Shown here: in pieces, positions 1 through 5,454 of the stretch
Layout of the letters: each line of letters opens with the position of its first letter
Numbering within the stretch: position 1 is the first letter of the stretch
NCBI GenBank assembly: GCA_016234425.1
Contig: JACRCA010000085.1
Location: 1-8,337 of the forward strand
Source of the DNA: Deltaproteobacteria bacterium
GTDB taxonomy: Bacteria > Desulfobacterota > SM23-61
Length of the DNA: 8,337 nucleotides
Direction: 5' to 3'
Notes under the pieces: generated by a model
The model's database searches: none
What the model saw: the letters and a program-made list of their open reading frames with translations, nothing else
What the model was told of the DNA's origin: nothing
Position numbers and translations under genes: made by a program

Positions 1-731
1 CCAAACGCATCGCCCTCGCCTACGAGGACACCTCCTATGGCGTAGACCATTCCAAGGTAGCTAAAGAATACTTGACTCCCCTGGGCTTTGAGCTCGTCAC
101 TTTTGAGCCTTTCAAATCTGGATCTTTAGATTACTCTGCTTTGCTGACCAAAATTAAGGGGGCTAAGCCGGATATCTTCTACTGGATTGGTTACGCCGGA
201 GACTCTATTCTGTTCACCAAACAAGCCAAAGAGTTGGGTTTCGCCCCGAAGATGCTCTTGGATACGGTTGGCGTGGGCTTCCCGGAATTTGCTGATTCTT
301 TGAAGAAGGACGCAGAATATGTCTGCGGAATTGAGGTCTGGGCCCCCTCGACCAAGTTTCCGGTCTCTGTCCAGTATCCGCAATTTTACCCGAAGACCGA
401 CGATTGGGTGGCCGAGTACAAGCGACGGTATAACAAGGAGCCTAATTACTGGTCCATCATCTCCTACGTGGCTTTAATCACCTTAACCAACGCCATAAAT
501 AAAGCGGGAACTACCGATAAGGAAAAGCTCATCGCTGCTTTAGAAGCCACGGACACCATGACTCCCATGGGGCACCTAAAATTCTTCCAGAACAAGTTTG
601 GAACCATGCATCAGGGGTTCCAAGAAATGGCTATTTTCCAGTGGCAAAAAGCAGAGAAGGTCATCCTCTGGCCCAAGCAGGCTGCTGGAGGGAAACTTTC
701 GTACCCCATGCCGGCCTGGGATAAGCGCTAA
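1..731 (+). CDS. Branched-chain amino acid-type ABC transporter, periplasmic substrate-binding protein (5' partial)
   Basis: This is the C-terminal part of a periplasmic binding protein of the LIV/HAAT type (Peripla_BP_6 fold), which captures solute and delivers it to the LivHM-type permease encoded just downstream. The frame is open from the window edge (first whole codon at base 3), so about 242 residues are visible and the N-terminus with its signal peptide is missing; family members usually have about 380-420 residues. Visible family features are the opening KRIALAYEDTSYG strand-loop, the strand around AKPDIFYWIGYAGDS with its following helix KQAKELGF, and a C-terminal segment ending WPKQAAGG...YPMPAW. 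An internal TTG at 72 is not a real start, because the reading frame and homology-like text continue upstream of it. It stops 19 nt before livH, consistent with one operon. The ligand cannot be told: this family binds branched-chain amino acids but also many aromatic and aliphatic acids. Confidence 0.9.
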   Translation, partial: KRIALAYEDTSYGVDHSKVAKEYLTPLGFELVTFEPFKSGSLDYSALLTKIKGAKPDIFYWIGYAGDSILFTKQAKELGFAPKMLLDTVGVGFPEFADSLKKDAEYVCGIEVWAPSTKFPVSVQYPQFYPKTDDWVAEYKRRYNKEPNYWSIISYVALITLTNAINKAGTTDKEKLIAALEATDTMTPMGHLKFFQNKFGTMHQGFQEMAIFQWQKAEKVILWPKQAAGGKLSYPMPAWDKR

Positions 732-750
732 GAGAGCCCGAAATTAATCC

Positions 751-1623
751 ATGGATCTGGCAATCTTTGCTCAGGTCATCGCCAACGGGATTTTGACCGG
801 GGGCCTCTATGCTCTGATCGCCGTCGGACTCACCCTGATTTTTGGCGTTATGCGGGTGATCAACTTCATGCACGGCGAGACCCTGATGTTGGGTTCCTAT
901 CTCACCTATTTCCTTTTTACCCTTTACGGCCTTGACCCTTTCCTCTCCTTACCCTTGGCGATTTTCTCCCTTTTTACCCTCGGTGTGGCCATCCAACGAT
1001 TCTTCATCAACCCGGTGATCGATGCCCCTCACCTCAACCAAATCCTGCTAACCTTCGGCCTGGTGTTGATCATCCAGAACCTGGCTTTGATCCTCTGGAG
1101 CGGAAATTACGTCTCCATGACCACCCATTATTCTGGCATCTCCATTAAATTGGGCCCTATCAGTTTGGGGTTGACTCGCCTCCTGGGCTTGGTCATCGCC
1201 ATTTTTCTCACTGTCCTCCTTACCTTAGCCTTAAAGAGGACCGAATGGGGGAAATCAGTGCGCGCGGTCACCCAGGACCGAGAAGCTGCTATGCTCATGG
1301 GCGTGAACGTCAACCGCGTGAATATGCTGGCTTTTGGCGTGGGATCGGCCATAGGAGGGGCCGGTGGGATGGTCACCAGCATGATCATGTACATCTTCCC
1401 CCTCGTGGGCATGCTCTTCGTCCTCAAGGCCTTTGCCATTGTCGTCCTGGGGGGATTCGGGTCCATCGCTGGAGCGGTGGTTGGAAGCTTAATTCTGGGA
1501 TTGACGGAATCTATAGTGACCAACTACGTTCCAAGTGGGTCGGGATGGGCCGAGGGTGTATCCTTTGTGATCCTGATCCTGATTCTTGTCCTTCGACCCA
1601 AGGGGCTCTTCTATGCCGAGTAA
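751..1623 (+). CDS. livH: LivH-type branched-chain amino acid ABC transporter permease
   Basis: This inner-membrane permease of the LIV/HAAT family, 290 aa, forms the translocation path with LivM. It is strongly hydrophobic with about eight membrane segments. Family marks are the N-terminal segment GLYALIAVGLTLIFGVMRVINFMHGE (about residues 18-43), the cytoplasmic EAA-like coupling loop GKSVRAVTQDREAAMLMGVN (about 167-186) that docks on the ATPases, and the C-terminal end LVLRPKGLF. The ATG at 751 is the first possible start, because an in-frame TAA lies at 745-747; the ribosome binding site is weak (GAGAG at 732-736, 14 nt away), so translation may depend on coupling to the binding-protein gene 19 nt upstream. 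Its end overlaps livM by 11 nt. Length and motifs are normal for the family. Confidence 0.95.
   Translation: MDLAIFAQVIANGILTGGLYALIAVGLTLIFGVMRVINFMHGETLMLGSYLTYFLFTLYGLDPFLSLPLAIFSLFTLGVAIQRFFINPVIDAPHLNQILLTFGLVLIIQNLALILWSGNYVSMTTHYSGISIKLGPISLGLTRLLGLVIAIFLTVLLTLALKRTEWGKSVRAVTQDREAAMLMGVNVNRVNMLAFGVGSAIGGAGGMVTSMIMYIFPLVGMLFVLKAFAIVVLGGFGSIAGAVVGSLILGLTESIVTNYVPSGSGWAEGVSFVILILILVLRPKGLFYAE
1600..1605 (+). promoter_or_regulatory. Ribosome binding site that fixes the livM start
   Basis: AAGGGG lies inside the 3' end of livH, 7 nt before the ATG at 1613. It favours that ATG over the in-frame TTG at 1586, which would add nine residues. Confidence 0.6.
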
Positions 1624-2545
1624 GACGTATTTCAGGATCCTCTGCCCTGCTGTGCTCATTGCTTTCCTGGCCACCCTGCCTTCCTTCCTTAGCCCTTATT
1701 CTCTGCACCTGATGATCCTGGTCATGATCTATGCAGTCATTGCCACTAGCTGGAACATCCTGGTATGGACCCATCAGATATCCCTGGGGCATGCGGCCTT
1801 TTTCGGCATCGGGGCCTACACCGGCGCTCTGGTATATAACGCCTGGCATCTTCCCCCCTTCTTTGACATCCTTTTGGGGGGGATCTTTGCTTCTCTGGGG
1901 GCGATCATCATCGGGATCATCTGCCTGCGTATGGCTCCCTGGGCTCTGGCGATCGCTACCCTGGCCTTTGCTGAGGCCTTAAAGATTCTGGTCATCATGA
2001 CGCCGGGACTGACCGAAGGTGCAGAGGGCGTGGCCATCCCTCCCCTTTTTGGCGGAGGGGAAGGAGCCCGAATTTTGACTTACTACATTGCCTTCGCCGT
2101 TGCCGTTTTAACCGTTCTATCAGCCTATGCCTTGAAACGATCCAAGTTCTACTTTGCTTTTACGGCCATCCATGATGATGAGGATGCGGCCAACATGATG
2201 GGCATCAACCCTACGAAATACAAGGTCATGGCTTTCGCAATTAGCGCCTTTTTCGTGGGGATCGTCGGCAGTTTCTATGCTCATTATATCGCCTACATCG
2301 ATCCCCACGCTGCCTTCAACATTCACATTTCTGTGGAAGCCCAGATCATGCCTCTCATGGGGGGTCTTTACACCGTTGCCGGGCCCGTGGTAGGGGCCTT
2401 TATTCTCACCCTGTTAGGGGAATATCTGAGGATTACAATCAAAACAGGTTACCTAATTGTCTACGGAATCATCCTGGTCTTTGTCATTTTCTACTTGCCC
2501 AAAGGTTTGGTGGGGTTAGGAGAAAGATGGACGAAGAGAATATGA
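1613..2545 (+). CDS. livM: LivM-type branched-chain amino acid ABC transporter permease
   Basis: This is the second permease of the LIV/HAAT importer, 310 aa from the ATG at 1613, partner of LivH in the inner membrane. It shows the LivM hallmark block SWNILVWTHQISLGHAAFFGIGAYTGA (residues 46-72), the loop GLTEGAEGVAIPP (132-144) matching the family's usual T-G-G-x-x-G-I region, and a cytoplasmic EAA-like coupling loop AIHDDEDAANMMGIN (185-199). The C-terminus has the usual short YLPKGLVGLG tail. I chose ATG 1613 because AAGGGG sits 7 nt upstream; the upstream TTG at 1586 is less likely. The gene overlaps livH by 11 nt, which suggests coupled translation, and is followed by a 99-nt gap with a hairpin before livG. 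Nothing looks truncated. Confidence 0.95.
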   Translation: MPSKTYFRILCPAVLIAFLATLPSFLSPYSLHLMILVMIYAVIATSWNILVWTHQISLGHAAFFGIGAYTGALVYNAWHLPPFFDILLGGIFASLGAIIIGIICLRMAPWALAIATLAFAEALKILVIMTPGLTEGAEGVAIPPLFGGGEGARILTYYIAFAVAVLTVLSAYALKRSKFYFAFTAIHDDEDAANMMGINPTKYKVMAFAISAFFVGIVGSFYAHYIAYIDPHAAFNIHISVEAQIMPLMGGLYTVAGPVVGAFILTLLGEYLRITIKTGYLIVYGIILVFVIFYLPKGLVGLGERWTKRI

Positions 2546-2557
2546 AGAATAGGAGAC

Positions 2558-2621
2558 AGAATCCGGGAGTCAGGAGTCAGAAGGGAAGAGATTTCATTCT
2601 GAATTTTGACTTTTGAATTCT
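2558..2621 (+). repeat. Imperfect hairpin built of 7-bp units between livM and livG
   Basis: The left arm 2558-2584 and right arm 2595-2621 (27 nt each, 10-nt loop) are near inverse complements: I count 19 Watson-Crick pairs, 5 G-U wobbles in the RNA sense and 3 mismatches. Both arms run with a 7-bp period: AGAATCC, GGGAGTC, AGGAGTC, AGAAGGG on the left, and CATTCTG, AATTTTG, ACTTTTG, AATTCTT on the right, with a further AGGAGAC unit at 2551-2557. No T-run follows, so it is not a classical terminator. It looks like a member of a dispersed intergenic repeat family and could stabilise or process the mRNA inside the operon. Confidence 0.7.
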
Positions 2622-2644
2622 TTGTTGAAGAGAGAGCTCCAAGC

Positions 2645-3388
2645 ATGGCCCTTTTAGAACTAAATGGAGTGACAAAACATTTCGGCGGCCTGGCGGCCCT
2701 ACGGGAGGTCAACCTTCAGGTCTCTGCCGGGGAGATCCTCGGTCTCATTGGCCCCAACGGCTCGGGAAAGACCACCCTCTTCAACGTAATCACCGGTATC
2801 TACCCTTTGACCCGCGGCACAATTCGCTTCAAAGAAGAAAATATTTTAGGCCTCAAACCTTACCAGATCTGCCACAAAGGCATTGGCCGAACCTTCCAGA
2901 TCGTCAAGCCATTTACTCGTCTTACCGTCCTGGAAAACGTGATGGTGGGAACGTTCTATGGCAAGAAAAAAGCCATGGCTGATCCTATACAAGCCCGAAA
3001 GACCTCCGAGGCCATCCTGGATCGCGTGGGTCTTGGCCTGAAGAAAAATCATAGAGTTTCCGACCTGACCCTCGAAGACAAGAAACGCCTCGAGTTGGGA
3101 AAAGCCTTGGCCACCCAGCCCGAGCTACTGCTCTTAGATGAGGTCATGGCCGGATTGAACCCCACGGAGATTAAAGAGCTTCTGGAGTTGCTTAGAAGCA
3201 TCCGTGCGGATGGAGTTACTTTAATCGTCGTCGAACACGTCATGCATGCGGTCATGAATTTGGCCAATCGGGTTTATGTGCTGCATCATGGAGAGAAGAT
3301 CGCCGAGGGTTCTCCCGCGGAGGTTGCCAGAGACAAGCGGGTGATCGAGTCCTACCTGGGAGAGGAGTTCCTTCTTGCTTCAGGTTGA
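2645..3388 (+). CDS. livG: LivG-type branched-chain amino acid ABC transporter ATP-binding protein with divergent signature motif
   Basis: This is one of the two cytoplasmic ATPases that power the LIV/HAAT importer, 247 aa. Walker A is GPNGSGKT (36-43), the Q-loop is at GRTFQIV (Q85), Walker B is LLLLDE (161-166) with catalytic Glu166, and the H-loop is VVEH (His198). The C-terminus RVIESYLGEE is typical of LivG. The ABC signature, usually LSYGQ or LSGGQ, reads LTLED here (141-145, followed by KKRLELGKAL), losing both central positions; the residue after DE is Val instead of Pro. The ATG at 2645 is preferred (GAAGAGAG about 10 nt upstream); the in-frame TTG at 2606 lies inside the intergenic hairpin and would add 13 residues with no family likeness. 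It overlaps livF by 14 nt. The family call is firm despite the signature. Confidence 0.94.
   Translation: MALLELNGVTKHFGGLAALREVNLQVSAGEILGLIGPNGSGKTTLFNVITGIYPLTRGTIRFKEENILGLKPYQICHKGIGRTFQIVKPFTRLTVLENVMVGTFYGKKKAMADPIQARKTSEAILDRVGLGLKKNHRVSDLTLEDKKRLELGKALATQPELLLLDEVMAGLNPTEIKELLELLRSIRADGVTLIVVEHVMHAVMNLANRVYVLHHGEKIAEGSPAEVARDKRVIESYLGEEFLLASG
3358..3367 (+). promoter_or_regulatory. Ribosome binding site for the livF TTG start
   Basis: GGGAGAGGAG lies inside the 3' end of livG, 7 nt before the TTG at 3375. This strong, well-spaced site supports a TTG start for livF inside livG. Confidence 0.65.
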
Positions 3389-4079
3389 TCGGATTAATGT
3401 TTTCTATGGGGACATCCAGGCTCTGAGAGAGGTCTCTCTTTCAGCCGCCGCTTCCGAGATTGCCTGCATCGTCGGCGGAAATGGAGCGGGGAAGACTACG
3501 ACCCTGAAGGCCATCTCGGGCCTGTTGCGACCCGCTTCGGGCTCTATCGTTTTTGAGGGAGTAGCCATCCATTTACTTCTCCCCCACCAAATCGTCCAGA
3601 TGGGTATTTCCCAAGTCCCCGAGGGTCGGAGGATTTTCCCGCGCATGTCGGTCCTGGAGAATTTGCACATGGGTTCTCATGTCCCCGAGGCCCGGAAAAA
3701 AAGGGAGGAAACGCTGGCCTGGGTATTTGGCTTTTTCCCTATTCTGCAAGAACGAAGTACACAGTTCGCCGGCACGCTAAGCGGGGGCGAACAGCAAATG
3801 CTGGCCATTGCCCGAGGCCTCATGTCCCGGCCGAAGCTTCTCATCCTCGACGAACCCTCTTTAGGGTTGGCCCCGCTTTTGGTCACCGAGATCTTCGAGA
3901 TCATCACCGAGATCAACCGCCATGCCACAACTATCCTGCTGGTGGAGCAAAACGTCCAGCGTTCTCTCTCCATTTCTCACCGGGGTTACGTGCTGGAAAA
4001 CGGAGTCATCGTCCTTCAGGGTGAGGGGAAAGAATTGCTGAAGAATGAATACATGATGAAGGCCTTCTTGGGGATGTGA
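3375..4079 (+). CDS. livF: LivF-type branched-chain amino acid ABC transporter ATP-binding protein
   Basis: This is the second cytoplasmic ATPase of the importer, 234 aa, expected to pair with LivG as a heterodimer. Walker A is GGNGAGKT (34-41), the Q-loop Gln80 lies in ISQVPEGRRIFPRMSVLENL, the signature is a canonical LSGGEQQ (135-141), Walker B is LLILDEPSLGL (155-165) with Glu160, and the H-loop position carries VEQN (190-193), which is normal for LivF. The C-terminal KAFLGM matches the family's usual LG ending. The start is TTG, supported by a strong ribosome binding site and by the protein beginning directly at the first beta strand (LQVDRINVFYG). Its 14-nt overlap with livG suggests coupled translation and a matched subunit ratio. 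It is the last gene of the ABC cluster; 113 nt follow before the TAXI gene. Confidence 0.95.
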   Translation: MLQVDRINVFYGDIQALREVSLSAAASEIACIVGGNGAGKTTTLKAISGLLRPASGSIVFEGVAIHLLLPHQIVQMGISQVPEGRRIFPRMSVLENLHMGSHVPEARKKREETLAWVFGFFPILQERSTQFAGTLSGGEQQMLAIARGLMSRPKLLILDEPSLGLAPLLVTEIFEIITEINRHATTILLVEQNVQRSLSISHRGYVLENGVIVLQGEGKELLKNEYMMKAFLGM

Positions 4080-4098
4080 CGCGCCATCAATGGCTTGA

Positions 4099-4133
4099 GA
4101 GTTTCAGGTTTCGAGTTTCAGGTTCCGGGTTCA
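4099..4133 (+). repeat. Five tandem 7-bp units downstream of livF
   Basis: Units GAGTTTC, AGGTTTC, GAGTTTC, AGGTTCC and GGGTTCA follow without gaps from 4099 to 4133. The period equals that of the repeat in the livM-livG gap, though the unit differs. It lies fully between genes. Confidence 0.7.
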
Positions 4134-4182
4134 TAGAGGGGAAAAAGAAGAAGGAGAATAAAATCTTCTCCGAAACTTGAAA
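4102..4182 (+). other. Inverted repeat across the livF-TAXI gap
   Basis: TTTCAGGTTTCG (4102-4113) can pair with CGAAACTTGAAA (4171-4182): 11 Watson-Crick pairs and one G-U over 12 positions, with a 57-nt loop. A small nested hairpin GGAGAA/TTCTCC (4153-4158 with 4166-4171) overlaps the 3' arm by one base. The 3' arm abuts the TAXI ribosome binding site, so pairing could affect its access, but there is no T-run and the loop is long. It may simply be the far arm of the repeat tract. The function is a guess. Confidence 0.4.
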
Positions 4183-4188
4183 GGAGGG
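4181..4188 (+). promoter_or_regulatory. Strong ribosome binding site of the TAXI receptor gene
   Basis: AAGGAGGG is an almost full anti-16S match. From its AGGAGG core (4182-4187) the spacing is 5 nt to the ATG at 4193 and 8 nt to the next in-frame ATG at 4196, so either may serve; the difference is one residue. The strength fits a receptor made in excess over its permease. Confidence 0.7.
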
Positions 4189-4192
4189 AAGG

Positions 4193-5353
4193 ATGATGGT
4201 GAGTAGGAAGAATTTAAGTCTTCTGGCATGGGGGCTTGCTCTGGCCAGTGGGAGTATCTTGGGAATTTTTGGGCCAGCAGTGGGCCAAATTTCTCTACCC
4301 AAGATGATGACCTGGACCGCCTATGATGTCGGGTCCTCGGGGTACATGCAGGTAGGGTTTATCAGTGAGGCTTTGTGGGAAAAGTATAAAATAAAGATCA
4401 GGATCATACCGGCTGGCACAGACTTGCCAAGGGTTTACCCTCTTCGCCTCAAAGATGCCGATGTTGCCTTCCATGGCGTGGGTTCGTATTTCATGCAAGA
4501 AGGCCTGCATGATTATTCAACCATGGATTGGGGACCGCAGCCTGTGCGAGCTCTATACCTTGCGCAGCACGCAGGACTTTGCTTCGGCGTGCGGGGCGAT
4601 TCTGGCATTCAAACCGCCTCAGATTTAAAAGGGAAACGCGTCGCCTATTTCCCCACCTATGCTTTAACCATGATCAGCGAGGCGCATCTTGTTTTCGCTG
4701 GTCTCACCTGGGCTGATGTGAAAAGGGTGGATGTCCCAGCCTATGCCGCCGGGATGAAAATGGTCATGGAAGGGAAGATCGATGCCGCCCATATCAACCC
4801 CACCGCTTCCTTTGCTTATGAGTTTGCGGCCATGCCCTTTGGCCTCCGCTATGTTTCCCTTCCTTTTGCGGATAAAGAAGGCTGGGCGAGATTAAAAAAA
4901 CATGCCCCGATGTATTCGCCTATGAAAGCTACTATAGGGGCCGGACTTTCGGCGGAAAAACCCCTCGAGACACTCACTTATGCTTACCCCGTGGCCCTGG
5001 CTTATGACTTCCTTCCCTCAGAAAAGGCGTATATTGTGAGCAAACTGCTCTATGAAACCTTTCCCATATACGCCCCTAAACACAAATCATTGGAGGCCTA
5101 CTGGCCCCTGGAAAAATTTCTGGAACTCCTGGAAGACTATCCCCTTCCCCTCCATGAAGGGACAATCCGTTATCTGAAGGAGATTGGGAAGTGGACGCCG
5201 GAGCGTGAGGCCATGAATAAGGAGCGTCTTAAACGGCAAGCAGAACTGAAGAAACTATGGGACGCTGTGGTGGCAGAGGCGTTAGAAAAGAAAATAAAAG
5301 GCGATGACTTCCCTAAATTCTGGCTGGGGAAGAGGGCGGCTGCCGGATTCTGA
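4193..5353 (+). CDS. TAXI family TRAP transporter solute-binding protein
   Basis: This is a periplasmic receptor of the TAXI (TRAP-associated extracytoplasmic immunogenic) type, 386 aa; it binds solute and hands it to the TRAP permease encoded next. Residues 1-31 look like a Sec signal peptide: K/R near the start, hydrophobic core LLAWGLALASGSILGIF, and a signal peptidase I-like site after AVG (29-31). The mature part opens with TAYDVGSSGYMQVG (42-55), the usual first ligand-pocket loop, followed by IIPAGTDLPRVYPL and DADVAFHG (71-95) and DLKGKRVAYFP (144-154), all typical of TAXI/NMT1-like receptors. The last 50 residues are highly charged and probably helical (EREAMNKERLKRQAELKKLW), making the protein longer than the roughly 320-340 aa of simple TAXI receptors. 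Ligands of the family include glutamate and other carboxylates, but the ligand here is unknown. It may have its own promoter or be read through from livF. Confidence 0.88.
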   Translation: MMVSRKNLSLLAWGLALASGSILGIFGPAVGQISLPKMMTWTAYDVGSSGYMQVGFISEALWEKYKIKIRIIPAGTDLPRVYPLRLKDADVAFHGVGSYFMQEGLHDYSTMDWGPQPVRALYLAQHAGLCFGVRGDSGIQTASDLKGKRVAYFPTYALTMISEAHLVFAGLTWADVKRVDVPAYAAGMKMVMEGKIDAAHINPTASFAYEFAAMPFGLRYVSLPFADKEGWARLKKHAPMYSPMKATIGAGLSAEKPLETLTYAYPVALAYDFLPSEKAYIVSKLLYETFPIYAPKHKSLEAYWPLEKFLELLEDYPLPLHEGTIRYLKEIGKWTPEREAMNKERLKRQAELKKLWDAVVAEALEKKIKGDDFPKFWLGKRAAAGF

Positions 5354-5384
5354 TAGATTCTTGGCCAATCACTGGTAAATCATA

Positions 5385-5421
5385 AGGGGTGCCAGGAGCG
5401 GCTTCTTCTCCTGCCACCCCT
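5385..5421 (+). other. Strong GC-rich hairpin between TAXI receptor and TRAP permease genes
   Basis: AGGGGTGCCAGGAG (5385-5398) pairs with CTCCTGCCACCCCT (5408-5421), giving 13 of 14 pairs with a single C-C mismatch and a 9-nt loop. No T-run follows, so a Rho-independent terminator is unlikely. An intercistronic stem at this place can protect the upstream mRNA from 3' decay and lower downstream expression, as known for malE-malF in E. coli; that role here is inference. The GTG at 5389 lies within the stem and is therefore a poor start for the permease gene. Confidence 0.7.
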
Positions 5422-5454
5422 ATCGAACGATCGAATAGCCCCTGGAAAAGGAAA

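Noticed and set aside
1245..1712. A second + strand frame of 155 codons overlapping livH and livM
   Set aside because: It runs out of frame inside livH and livM, has no family likeness and is a shadow of the permease genes.
2606..2644. 13-residue N-terminal extension of LivG from TTG 2606
   Set aside because: It is encoded partly by the right arm of the intergenic repeat, and the ABC domain begins properly at the ATG at 2645.
4083..4094. GCCA-TCAA-TGGC as a terminator just after livF
   Set aside because: The stem has only 4 pairs and is not followed by a T-run.
4159..4164. TAAAAT as a -10 element for the TAXI gene
   Set aside because: It matches 5 of 6, but no -35-like sequence lies 16-18 nt upstream, and it falls in the loop of a small hairpin.
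4087..4302. Minus-strand open frame of 71 codons across the livF-TAXI gap
   Set aside because: Its N-terminal half is antisense to the TAXI signal-peptide region and its C-terminal NPEPETRNLKL text is just the translated heptad repeat; there is no independent support for a gene.
5389..5454. N-terminal 22-residue extension of the TRAP permease from GTG 5389
   Set aside because: The segment lies largely in a strong hairpin, the GTG overlaps the only AAGGGG, and its Pro/Ser-rich text does not look like the family's N-terminus.
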